Origin: an uncultured Clostridia bacterium
GTDB lineage: Bacteria > Bacillota > Clostridia > Lachnospirales > Lachnospiraceae
DNA length: 15,627 nt
Direction: 5' to 3'
Assembly: GCA_946186175.1 (NCBI GenBank)
Contig: CAMHMG010000042.1
Span: forward strand, 1 to 15,627
Translations under genes and position numbers: made by a program
Shown: piece by piece, positions 1-6,122 of the stretch
How positions within the stretch are numbered: the first letter of the stretch is position 1
Layout of the letters: every line of letters starts with the position of its first letter
Notes under the pieces: generated by a model
The model's database searches: none
What the model saw: the letters and a program-made list of their open reading frames with translations, nothing else
What the model was told of the DNA's origin: nothing

Positions 1-1
1 T

Positions 2-706
2 GACAGTTTCATGATCGTGCCTGAGACGGATGGATATGATTGGGTAAACAGCTTGAATTTCACTGTAAATGGTACCGAGAGTAAGATCGAGGTGTATGGA
101 TATGATGCTGCTCCTTATCTGGTTCGTGTAGGCGGCAATACATATATTTATGTTGAAATGTCGTCGGAAAATGATTATAGAACAATTCGTGCATTCAAGG
201 TCAATGGAGATGAGGTTGAGAAGATAGGCGAATATGGCGGATACATCACAGACAAACTGCCAGCATCAAATTATGAATCAGTTTGGGCTTCATATTGGAA
301 ATCAGCATTTACTTCGCCTGTAGATATATATGTCGGTGACATTATTCAGATTTTTACGACTCACACGGGAATAGCCGGTGCCTACATAGATGCTGATGGC
401 AAGCTTGTCATAACTGATGATTATTATTATGCATATCAGTATGGTGGCAGTAACACAATTACCTGTAAGAAGAGTGTTAAGGCGGATGTTATAGACAAGG
501 ATACCTTTGAGACGATTACAGAGGGTGTCACTGTTTCGTCAGGTGATAAATTTTCCGTTTATGGCACAAAGGGTGAAGATACGGTTGATCTTATGGGAGC
601 GGATGGAAAACTCTATCGCTTTAATATTAAGTCAGACGACTGGCCGCAGACTATAGACGGAGTGGATATTGAAGAGCTGTTCGATGGCATCATGTTCGCG
701 GGATAG
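2..706 (+). CDS. C-terminal part of a beta-rich, probably exported protein (5' truncated by window edge)
   Basis: The frame is open to the left edge, so the first visible ATG at 11 need not be the start; about 234 residues are visible. The sequence is rich in Tyr, Asp, Gly, Val and Thr with alternating strand-like stretches and no membrane segment, which suggests an extracytoplasmic all-beta protein. The last ~70 residues read like a small SH3-like barrel (a 'VSSGDKFSVYGT' type strand, then a DG turn) and finish with the block WPQTIDGVDIEELFDGIMFAG, of which the DWPQT and FDGxMFAG parts resemble the ends of secreted Lachnospiraceae proteins as I remember them. No catalytic motif is visible. 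The N-terminus, including any signal peptide, lies outside the window. Function unknown. Confidence 0.75.
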   Translation, partial: DSFMIVPETDGYDWVNSLNFTVNGTESKIEVYGYDAAPYLVRVGGNTYIYVEMSSENDYRTIRAFKVNGDEVEKIGEYGGYITDKLPASNYESVWASYWKSAFTSPVDIYVGDIIQIFTTHTGIAGAYIDADGKLVITDDYYYAYQYGGSNTITCKKSVKADVIDKDTFETITEGVTVSSGDKFSVYGTKGEDTVDLMGADGKLYRFNIKSDDWPQTIDGVDIEELFDGIMFAG

Positions 707-738
707 TAAATTTTAAATTAAAATTTAATATAATGATT

Positions 739-792
739 GTTGATAATCAGCCCCTAATACATTTTAATATGCGTTAGGGGCTGATTATCAAC
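739..792 (+). terminator. Perfect 19-bp inverted repeat downstream of the first gene
   Basis: Arms gttgataatcagcccctaa (739-757) and its exact complement (774-792) enclose a 16-nt loop. It sits 33 bp after the stop of the first gene, so a terminator role is likely. The 3' flank is A-rich rather than T-rich on the + strand, so it is not a textbook intrinsic terminator. The loop is AT-rich, and the hairpin ends just before the ribosome-binding-like aaaaaagg that precedes the ATPase remnant. Confidence 0.5.
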
Positions 793-809
793 AAAAAAGG
801 CGATATAAT

Positions 810-960
810 ATGATTGGAAGAAGTAAGGAAATAAAACGTTTAAAATCTTTATAAAGGAATGGTAGTTCACAGCACTCTTATTACAACATACGGATTAAAA
901 TACAATGAGTATAGCAGTGACTTTGATAACGTAATAACACTAGATGATCTGTTTTCATAA
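810..960 (+). pseudogene. Remnant of an AAA+ ATPase gene (start and end kept, core deleted)
   Basis: An ATG at 810, with an aaaaaagg site 9 bp upstream, opens the 14-codon peptide MIGRSKEIKRLKSL, then TAA (852-854). This looks like the first residues of the archaeal-type AAA ATPases (ATPase_2/DUF234 group), which usually begin M(F/L)IGR-KEI-L. In the next frame, 859-960 encodes 33 residues containing TLITTYGLKYNEYS and ending ITLDDLFS, like the C-termini of the same family. Everything between, several hundred codons including Walker A and B, is missing, and the two ends are in different frames. The assignment is from memory of family ends, so moderate. It is a dead gene, probably created by one large deletion. 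Confidence 0.55.
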
Positions 961-984
961 TTGATGATTTAATTCAAAAAGCCG

Positions 985-1014
985 TGTATATTTTCTAACA
1001 TTTGACAGATACTA
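985..1014 (+). promoter_or_regulatory. Candidate sigma-G-type promoter for spoVT
   Basis: TGTATA (985-990) and GATACTA (1008-1014) are 17 bp apart. The forespore sigma-G consensus is roughly gnATR, 17-18 bp, CATnnTA; the -10 differs only in its first base. It would start transcription near 1021, about 57 bp before the spoVT ATG. B. subtilis spoVT is sigma-G dependent, so the position makes sense. A TTGACA at 1002-1007 has no acceptable -10 at 16-18 bp. Confidence 0.4.
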
Positions 1015-1077
1015 CATACAGAATAAGTCGTTAATTAAATGTATGACAAGTATCGTGAAATGGAGGAATCATTTATT

Positions 1078-1626
1078 ATGAAAGCAACAGGAATCGTACG
1101 TCGTATAGACGAGCTTGGAAGAATAGTTGTACCAAAGGAAATAAGAAGAACTTTGAGAATACGTGAGGGTGACCCGTTAGAGATATTTACCGATAAGGAT
1201 GGAGAGATCATATTGAAGAAGTATTCTCCGATAGGAGAGCTTTCTATATTTGCTCAGGAATACGTTGATGCTACGGCGCAGATATTAGGCTGTCCGGTGT
1301 GTGTTACGGACAGGGATCAGATAATAGCGGTATCAGGTGTCTCTAAGAAAAGTCTTTTGGGAAAGCCTCTTCACAAGGAGCTTGAGGATGCGATAAATGA
1401 CCGCGAAGCGATAATGGCACGAAAAGGTGAGAAAAAGTATATAAGAATCACCGGCGAGAATGATGATATTTATGACGGAGAGATAGTCCAGACGATAATA
1501 TGTGAAGGCGATGCAATTGGTGCAGTGATAATCCTAAACAAAGATGAGAAAAAACCTCTTACCGAGATCGAGAGGAAGGCTGCTGTGATAGCTGCAAACT
1601 TCCTTGGAAAGCAGATGGAGGGGTAA
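1078..1626 (+). CDS. spoVT: Stage V sporulation protein T, AbrB-type transcription factor
   Basis: The 182-residue product has an AbrB-fold DNA-binding domain at 1-50 (starts MKATGIVRRIDELGRIVVPK, the classic swapped-hairpin signature) and a GAF-like C-terminal domain at about 55-180. That matches the ~178 residues of B. subtilis SpoVT, a tetrameric forespore regulator that modulates sigma-G genes and spore germination properties. ATG 1078 was chosen because ggagg (1062-1066) lies 11 bp upstream and the family signature starts there; an in-frame ATG at 1039 lacks a site. It heads the conserved block, as in Bacillus, but the spoVB-like and mazG genes that often follow are absent here. A sigma-G-like promoter lies upstream. 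No terminator hairpin is seen before the hup promoter. Confidence 0.95.
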   Translation: MKATGIVRRIDELGRIVVPKEIRRTLRIREGDPLEIFTDKDGEIILKKYSPIGELSIFAQEYVDATAQILGCPVCVTDRDQIIAVSGVSKKSLLGKPLHKELEDAINDREAIMARKGEKKYIRITGENDDIYDGEIVQTIICEGDAIGAVIILNKDEKKPLTEIERKAAVIAANFLGKQMEG

Positions 1627-1652
1627 AAAAACGAAAAAAATAGCCTATTTGC

Positions 1653-1681
1653 TTGACAAACCTTGTATAAACTAGTATAAC
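1653..1681 (+). promoter_or_regulatory. Strong sigma-A promoter for hup
   Basis: A perfect -35 TTGACA (1653-1658) and -10 TATAAC (1676-1681) are spaced 17 bp. Transcription should start near 1688, giving a ~65-nt leader before the HU start at 1753. It is the best vegetative promoter in the window, fitting an abundant nucleoid protein. Confidence 0.8.
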
Positions 1682-1752
1682 TACTGTAGGACTTGTCAAA
1701 AGGCAAGGATATTAAAGCAAATACTATCTATATAAGAGGAGGAACTATTCCT

Positions 1753-2049
1753 ATGAACAAAGCAGAATTAGTAGCAGCTATGGCTGAGCAGACTGAATTA
1801 TCAAAGAAAGATGCTGAGAAGGCTCTTAAGGCTTTCACAGATGTTGTAGCAGCAGAGTTAACAAAGGGCGAGAAGATCCAGTTAGTTGGATTTGGCACTT
1901 TCGAAGTTGTTGACAGACCGGCTAGAGAGGGAAGAAATCCTAAGACTGGCGCAACAATGAAGATTCCTGCATCTAAGGCTCCTAAGTTCAAGGCTGGTAA
2001 GGCACTTAAGGATTCTGTTAACGCAGGTAAGGGTAAGAAGAAGAAATAA
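1753..2049 (+). CDS. hup: HU family DNA-binding protein
   Basis: This 98-residue HU/IHF-family protein dimerises and bends DNA non-specifically, compacting the nucleoid. The HU signature GFGTFEV (46-52) and the DNA-contacting arm with GRNPKTG (60-66) are intact. The tail AGKGKKKK makes it a few residues longer than the usual 90-92 and adds charge. ATG 1753 has a perfect AGGAGG (1737-1742) 10 bp upstream; the frame is open further up but without a start signal and would run into the promoter. It has its own strong promoter and terminator, so it is a monocistronic unit inside the sporulation block. A hup gene next to rqcP is frequent in Clostridia, unlike B. subtilis where hbs lies elsewhere. 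Confidence 0.95.
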   Translation: MNKAELVAAMAEQTELSKKDAEKALKAFTDVVAAELTKGEKIQLVGFGTFEVVDRPAREGRNPKTGATMKIPASKAPKFKAGKALKDSVNAGKGKKKK

Positions 2050-2075
2050 TTAGTTTATTATATTAATCTTACAAC

Positions 2076-2108
2076 AAGAAGGCTGTTGCTATATGCAATA
2101 GCCTTCTT
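2076..2108 (+). terminator. Hairpin terminator after hup
   Basis: A 14-bp stem with one G-T wobble pairs 2076-2089 with 2095-2108 around a 5-nt loop; the arms are aagaaggctgttgc and gcaatagccttctt. It lies 26 bp after the hup stop. The 3' T-tract is weak (ctgttatat), but stem stability and position support termination. Confidence 0.7.
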
Positions 2109-2142
2109 CTGTTATATAAGATGTCAGAAAAACTTACGCGCA

Positions 2143-2173
2143 TCCCGCAGCAAGAACGACGGGAGCGTTCTTG
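2143..2173 (+). promoter_or_regulatory. Two mutually exclusive small hairpins in the rqcP leader
   Basis: Stem A pairs tcccg (2143-2147) with cggga (2160-2164). Stem B pairs caagaacg (2151-2158) with cgttcttg (2166-2173). The left arm of B lies in the loop of A and the right arm of A lies in the loop of B, so they compete or form a pseudoknot. They end 32 bp before the rqcP start. No T-run follows, so neither is a classic terminator. A leader role is inferred only. Confidence 0.3.
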
Positions 2174-2205
2174 GATTAGTAGTTCAATACAGAAAGGAAA
2201 AGGAT

Positions 2206-2445
2206 ATGAGATTAGATAAATATTTGAAGGTGTCAAGGCTTATCAAACGCCGTACGGTAGCAAATGAAGCCTGCGATGCCGGAAGAGTCATGGTGAACGG
2301 AAAGGTTGCCAAGGCATCAGTTGATGTTAAGGTCGGTGACAGGATTGATATTGGATTCGGCAACAAGAACGTTGCCGTGGAGGTTACTCAGATTGCGGAT
2401 TCCACAAAGAAGGAAGACGCAAAGGAGATGTTCAAATACCTATGA
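2206..2445 (+). CDS. rqcP: RqcP (YabO), S4-domain ribosome quality control factor
   Basis: This 79-residue single S4 RNA-binding domain protein of the Hsp15/YabO family starts MRLDKYLKVSRLIKRR and has the S4 core around GRVMVNGKVAKAS (27-39). In B. subtilis RqcP binds stalled 50S subunits with RqcH and helps add C-terminal alanine tails to nascent chains. B. subtilis YabO is ~86 residues, so this is full length. ATG 2206 was chosen because the S4 domain starts there and aaagg (2193-2197) lies just upstream; the in-frame extension to 2086 would include the hup terminator. Position directly before yabP is conserved in Bacillus and Clostridia. Confidence 0.93.
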   Translation: MRLDKYLKVSRLIKRRTVANEACDAGRVMVNGKVAKASVDVKVGDRIDIGFGNKNVAVEVTQIADSTKKEDAKEMFKYL

Positions 2446-2465
2446 ATTTGACTTGACTGTGATGA

Positions 2466-2486
2466 TCAGGCACGTTGAATGCCTGA
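2466..2486 (+). terminator. Small hairpin after rqcP
   Basis: tcaggca (2466-2472) pairs perfectly with tgcctga (2480-2486) around a 7-nt loop, about 20 bp after the rqcP stop. The following caaacatttcttg is only moderately T-rich. atcaggca recurs at 2508-2515 as an alternative left arm. Weak terminator candidate. Confidence 0.35.
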
Positions 2487-2512
2487 CAAACATTTCTTGC
2501 TGTGATAATCAG

Positions 2513-2541
2513 GCATATATGAACCTTTATAAACATACATT
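2513..2541 (+). promoter_or_regulatory. Near-consensus sigma-E promoter for yabP-yabQ
   Basis: GCATATA (2513-2519) and CATACATT (2534-2541) are separated by 14 bp. The mother-cell sigma-E consensus is about kmATATT, 14-15 bp, CATACAnT: the -10 is a full match and the -35 misses one base. B. subtilis yabP and yabQ belong to the sigma-E regulon. A start near 2549 would leave a ~260-nt leader containing the large foldback at 2573-2774. Confidence 0.6.
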
Positions 2542-2572
2542 GTTACTATAGCTGGAATATAATAATTATGTA

Positions 2573-2774
2573 ATTGCGAAACTCATTGAAAAGTGTATAT
2601 GAGTTGTGCATATTACATATAGCATCCATTAGCAGACCTTGGCGCAGTCGTTGGTACTTAATGAGCACAATGTGCGAATTTAGTACCACTACGACGGAGA
2701 CGGAGCGAAAGCGTGTCTGTAATGGAGCTATATAATATGCACAACTCGTGAAAGACAAAACATAGTTTCGCAAT
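2573..2774. repeat. ~200-bp foldback element in the yabP leader
   Basis: Nested complementary arms span the spacer: 2573-2583 with 2764-2774 (11 bp perfect), 2601-2615 with 2733-2747 (15 bp perfect), 2617-2623 with 2727-2733, 2625-2631 with 2720-2726, cagac 2633-2637 with 2715-2719, ggtact 2653-2658 with 2682-2687, gtcgt 2647-2651 with acgac 2691-2695. The tip is GCAC, loop AAT, GTGC (2665-2675), flanked by GA on both sides. A small GC-GAAA-GC hairpin at 2705-2712 makes a likely three-way junction. The 10-bp direct repeat atgtaattgc occurs on both sides (2568-2577, 2785-2794), as a target duplication might. No protein is encoded. Confidence 0.75.
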
Positions 2775-2810
2775 CACCTAATTGATGTAATTGCAAAAAG
2801 GAGAGAATGT

Positions 2811-3098
2811 ATGGAAGAGGTTCATAACAGCACAAAGTCGCACAGGATCACACTTAACAATCGTGGAGCCGGGACTATTACAGGTGTTAATGCCGTGATA
2901 TCCTTTGATCCCAATGAGGTACTGCTAGAGACAGAACAGGGAATGCTGCTCATTAAAGGCAGGGAGTTAAATGTTACAAGACTGACTTTAGAAAAGGGCG
3001 AAGTAGAGGTGGACGGCAGAGTTGATTCATTTACATATTCCGATGTCAAGACAGGTCAGAGAGAAGAGAATTCCATATTCAACAGGTTATTTAAGTAG
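2811..3098 (+). CDS. yabP: YabP family sporulation protein
   Basis: The 95-residue protein matches YabP in size (B. subtilis ~100) and pattern: MEEVHNSTKSHRITLNNRG, then strand-like repeats around VISFDPNEVLLETEQG and LLIKGRELNVTRLTLEKGEV, and a final DSFTYSD. The YabP/YqfC family is needed late in sporulation; the biochemical role is not established. There is no signal peptide or membrane segment, so it is presumably mother-cell cytosolic or peripheral to the forespore membrane. The start has gcaaaaaggagag about 7 bp upstream. yabQ follows after 8 bp, so the two are co-transcribed, most likely from the sigma-E-type promoter at 2513. Confidence 0.9.
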   Translation: MEEVHNSTKSHRITLNNRGAGTITGVNAVISFDPNEVLLETEQGMLLIKGRELNVTRLTLEKGEVEVDGRVDSFTYSDVKTGQREENSIFNRLFK

Positions 3099-3106
3099 GT
3101 GGGGAT

Positions 3107-3529
3107 ATGGCGGAGCTTATATATGAAGAGATGAACCTGTTCGGTATATGTGTAGTATTAGGTGCGTTTCTTGCATTTGTATATGATATCATAAGGATAC
3201 TGCGTCTGCTGATACCGCATAAGGATATTTTTGTAGATATTGAAGACCTTGCGTTTTGGCTCTTTACCGCATGGATGGTCTTTAAAACTTTAGTTGTATA
3301 TAATCGCGGAGCGCTTAGGGCGTATGCTTTTTTTGGCATGATATTGGGCGTTGTAATTTATGCATTTTCCTTGTCAAAACTTATTTTATATATAGTCAGA
3401 AAAATAGTTCCATATTGGAAAAAATGTTTCTGTATACTGTTTAAACCTTATACATGCTTAAGAGGTGTTATTAGAAAAATGTTGAAAAATGTTGTGTCAG
3501 AGGTTAAAATAGCAGTTAAAGGTAGATGA
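3107..3529 (+). CDS. yabQ: YabQ, spore cortex membrane protein
   Basis: This 140-residue integral membrane protein has hydrophobic segments at about 10-32 (GICVVLGAFLAFVYDIIRIL), 47-65 and 72-97, and a basic C-terminal tail. The N-terminal segment with VYDIIRILR and the W-rich second segment are typical of YabQ, which in B. subtilis sits in the forespore outer membrane and is needed for cortex formation. It is shorter than B. subtilis YabQ (~211) because the C-terminal tail is reduced, as in many Clostridia. ATG 3107 follows taggtgggg, 8 bp after the yabP stop. Confidence 0.88.
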   Translation: MAELIYEEMNLFGICVVLGAFLAFVYDIIRILRLLIPHKDIFVDIEDLAFWLFTAWMVFKTLVVYNRGALRAYAFFGMILGVVIYAFSLSKLILYIVRKIVPYWKKCFCILFKPYTCLRGVIRKMLKNVVSEVKIAVKGR

Positions 3530-3579
3530 TGAAGCATAGCTGAATAGATACGATAATGATAATTAAGAGGTGAGCATGA

Positions 3580-3882
3580 TTGAGCAGAAAGAATAAGAAA
3601 AAGAAGAATATCAGAAAAGAAATACCTGTGATATTTGCTGCGGTATTGGTCATGTGTATTATCATTGGGATAAGGTCGCTTACGCTTTATAAGGAAAGCC
3701 GTGAACTTGCCAAGAAGCAGGAGGCGCTTACAATAAGGATAGAGAGCGAGGAGAAGAGGAAAGAAGATCTTGAGGATCTTGAGAAATATATGCAGACCAA
3801 GAAGTATATGGAAGAGGTTGCGAAGACTAAGCTTGGACTGGTATATCCTAATGAGATCCTGATACAGCCCGAGAATAAATAA
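3580..3882 (+). CDS. divIC: DivIC/FtsB-like septum formation initiator, TTG start
   Basis: This 100-residue bitopic protein has a very basic N-terminus (residues 2-13), one membrane segment at 14-32, a charged coiled coil at about 36-72, and the family tail KTKLGLVYPNEILIQ (83-97), equivalent to the 'fGlv.pgEi' motif of FtsB/DivIC. In Bacillus DivIC joins FtsL and DivIB at the septum to activate the FtsW-PBP synthase. The start must be TTG 3580, since TGA lies immediately upstream in frame at 3577 and the basic segment begins there; gaggtgag (3567-3574) is well placed. An ATG at 3576 in another frame opens only MIEQKE. The usual S1-domain gene between divIC and spoIIE is missing. Confidence 0.88.
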   Translation: MSRKNKKKKNIRKEIPVIFAAVLVMCIIIGIRSLTLYKESRELAKKQEALTIRIESEEKRKEDLEDLEKYMQTKKYMEEVAKTKLGLVYPNEILIQPENK

Positions 3883-3941
3883 AATCGAATTTTGCGAATA
3901 ATAGAGATAGAATATGACATATTTAGCCATTTGCGTATAGT
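3883..3941 (+). promoter_or_regulatory. Candidate spoIIE promoter with Spo0A-like boxes
   Basis: ATGACA (3914-3919) and TATAGT (3936-3941) are 16 bp apart, a plausible sigma-A promoter 60 bp before the spoIIE start. Upstream are two CGAA-containing sequences, aatcgaa (3883-3889) and ttgcgaa (3892-3898), each an imperfect match to the Spo0A box TGnCGAA. B. subtilis spoIIE is a Spo0A-activated sigma-A gene, so the layout is reasonable, but the boxes are degenerate. Confidence 0.35.
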
Positions 3942-4002
3942 ATGTTTGTAACTGCTTAAGGCATAGATATGTATGTTTAATGCTGATTTGGAGGTATGTC
4001 AT

Positions 4003-6099
4003 ATGCGTTATAGGATTTATAAAATAGGGATACATATCCTGGCATTTATGGTGGCAAGGTGCGCACTGCTTGGAATGTATCCTTTTGTTGTGCCGTTTTT
4101 TATGGCGGCATATTTGGGCGGTCAAAGCTCGCTAAGTGTATTTATTGCACTGTTGTTCGGCGTTATGAGCAGGTTACAGGGACAGGAGGTATTAAGGTAT
4201 AGTATAGCCCTGATATTTCTGTTAGTAATGCTTAAAAGGACTGATCGGGAGAAGATATTTTCCGGAGATATACAGATTGCACTTGCAGCAGGAATGATAT
4301 TGTGGGGAGTCAGTATGCCGTTTGAATATATTGTCACCGGTAAGGAGATATCCCTTCTTACCACTCTGCTTGAGGGAGTGATAGCCATGTGCATGACGCT
4401 GGTATTTGAGCAGGGCTTTGAAGCGATGAGGGTAGGTACGGCCAGAATATTTGCTGATGACAAAAGGTTTATAGGCTTGTTCTCGCTTATTGCTGCAGGA
4501 CTTTTCGGTATTCCCGAAATAGACCTTCCGATCTCGCTAACATTTATTATTGCAGGTTATATGGTAATGTATTTTGCATACCGCTTTGACGCGGGCATAG
4601 GGATTGCGATGGGAAGTCTTCTCGGAGTATGGATGTCATTTAACACAGACAATATATCCTATCTTGCGGTTATGATCGCGGCAGCCGGAATAATTATTCT
4701 GTTGAAAGAAATGGGGAAGCCCGGAACACTGATTGGGTATGTCTCGACAATCGTGTTGCTTGGAATCACCTATGAGGTGAAGCTGTTAGAGCCTGACAAG
4801 CTTATCGCGGTTCTTTCCTCTTCACTATTATTTCTGATGACGCCGAAGGCAATGCTTAAGCGCGTGGTGACCAAAGAGACCGAAGTGACGAAACTATCGC
4901 AGGACATATTAGTGCAGGAAGCGACTAAGCGGCAGATTGAGAATTTTGGACAGGCATTTATCGCCATGGAGAAAATGTTATCCCTTCACGAAGAAGAATG
5001 GGAGAATGATGTCAAAAACGGACTATCCTATATGTTTGCGGGCGGTGACGGAATATCATTGCTCAATGCGGTTGAGTCAGAGAATAACAGGTTGAATGAA
5101 ATGCGTAAGAATTTTATCAGACAGTTAAAGCAGGTGGGAGAGATAATCACAGGCTTTCAGGGTGAGATAATAAATGAATCATTTCCGGTTGATAATTTTG
5201 AAGCAAGAATTGCCGATAAATGCAGGAAAAGGGGAGTCATAGTCTCAAAGGCAGTGTGCCTTAAGGATAAGGACGAAAGGCTGCAGGTTCTTATAAGGTG
5301 TAGGTGTGTGGGGAACCGCATTGTTTCGGGAAAAATGATATCAAGAAGTGTGGGCAGTATAGTCAGACGCAAGATGTACTGTGTTGGCAGAGAGAAGGAT
5401 ATCGTTGGAAAGGAGGAGAGCATTTTTTCATTTACAGAGGAAGGAAACTATATACTCACCACAGGCCTTATGAGAAAGAACAGAGTCGGAGAGGCTATGT
5501 GCGGAGATAATTTCTCGATAACAAAGTTAGACAATGAGAAGGTCGTGTGCATGATCTCTGACGGCATGGGCAGCGGTGAAAAAGCATATACTAAGAGCAG
5601 ACAGATAGTAGATCTGTTAGAACAATTACTTGCGGCCGGATTTGGAAGAGATTTTGCGGTTGATCTTATGAATTCATTTATAAGCTTTCTGACTAACGGT
5701 GGAGGGAGCTCCACTCTTGATCTGACGGTGGTCGATCTCTATACGGGAACGGCTGATTTCATTAAGCTTGGCGCTTCTACCACCTTTATCCGGCATGAGG
5801 ATAGTGTGGAATGTATACGTTCGTCATCTCTGCCTGTGGGTGTGCTCGAGGAAATTGAATTTGACACCTGTGAGAGAAAGCTATATGATGGTGATATTAT
5901 AGTCATGGTAAGCGATGGCGTGTTGGACGGAATCAGGGCTTTGGATGCTGAGGAATATCTTGCGGGACGTATTGCAGAGATTGAGACAGAGAATGTTCAG
6001 AAATATGCGCAAATGATAATGGAGGATGTTGAGAGAATGCAAGAGGGGATGCTCCCTGATGACAGTACAGTGATGGTTATCGGAATTTGGGAAAAATGA
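4003..6099 (+). CDS. spoIIE: Stage II sporulation protein E, membrane PP2C phosphatase
   Basis: This 698-residue protein dephosphorylates SpoIIAA and so releases sigma-F in the forespore; it also localises to the polar septum through FtsZ. Residues 1-300 hold about ten hydrophobic segments, 310-480 the linker/regulatory region, and 490-698 the PP2C domain. Metal-binding motifs are visible as GDNFS (D502), SDGMGSG (D520) and SDGVLD (D638). From memory the B. subtilis counterparts are D610, D628 and D746; the offset is 108 each time, so the catalytic domain aligns without gaps and the ~130 missing residues come from the N-terminal and central parts. ATG 4003 follows ttggagg with 8-bp spacing; an in-frame ATG at 3973 has no site. 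Its TGA overlaps an ATG usable by tilS. Confidence 0.95.
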   Translation: MRYRIYKIGIHILAFMVARCALLGMYPFVVPFFMAAYLGGQSSLSVFIALLFGVMSRLQGQEVLRYSIALIFLLVMLKRTDREKIFSGDIQIALAAGMILWGVSMPFEYIVTGKEISLLTTLLEGVIAMCMTLVFEQGFEAMRVGTARIFADDKRFIGLFSLIAAGLFGIPEIDLPISLTFIIAGYMVMYFAYRFDAGIGIAMGSLLGVWMSFNTDNISYLAVMIAAAGIIILLKEMGKPGTLIGYVSTIVLLGITYEVKLLEPDKLIAVLSSSLLFLMTPKAMLKRVVTKETEVTKLSQDILVQEATKRQIENFGQAFIAMEKMLSLHEEEWENDVKNGLSYMFAGGDGISLLNAVESENNRLNEMRKNFIRQLKQVGEIITGFQGEIINESFPVDNFEARIADKCRKRGVIVSKAVCLKDKDERLQVLIRCRCVGNRIVSGKMISRSVGSIVRRKMYCVGREKDIVGKEESIFSFTEEGNYILTTGLMRKNRVGEAMCGDNFSITKLDNEKVVCMISDGMGSGEKAYTKSRQIVDLLEQLLAAGFGRDFAVDLMNSFISFLTNGGGSSTLDLTVVDLYTGTADFIKLGASTTFIRHEDSVECIRSSSLPVGVLEEIEFDTCERKLYDGDIIVMVSDGVLDGIRALDAEEYLAGRIAEIETENVQKYAQMIMEDVERMQEGMLPDDSTVMVIGIWEK

Positions 6100-6122
6100 C
6101 AATTTTATCGGAGACAAATGAT

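Noticed and set aside
2306..2551. Open frame overlapping the end of rqcP and running into the spacer
   Set aside because: Its first half is rqcP read in another frame; no start signals and no recognisable features.
3448..4125. Long minus-strand open frame (225 codons) opposite yabQ, divIC and the start of spoIIE
   Set aside because: It is antisense to three well-supported genes, has low-complexity composition (Tyr, His, Leu, Ile-rich) and no recognisable domain; it is a by-product of + strand codon use.
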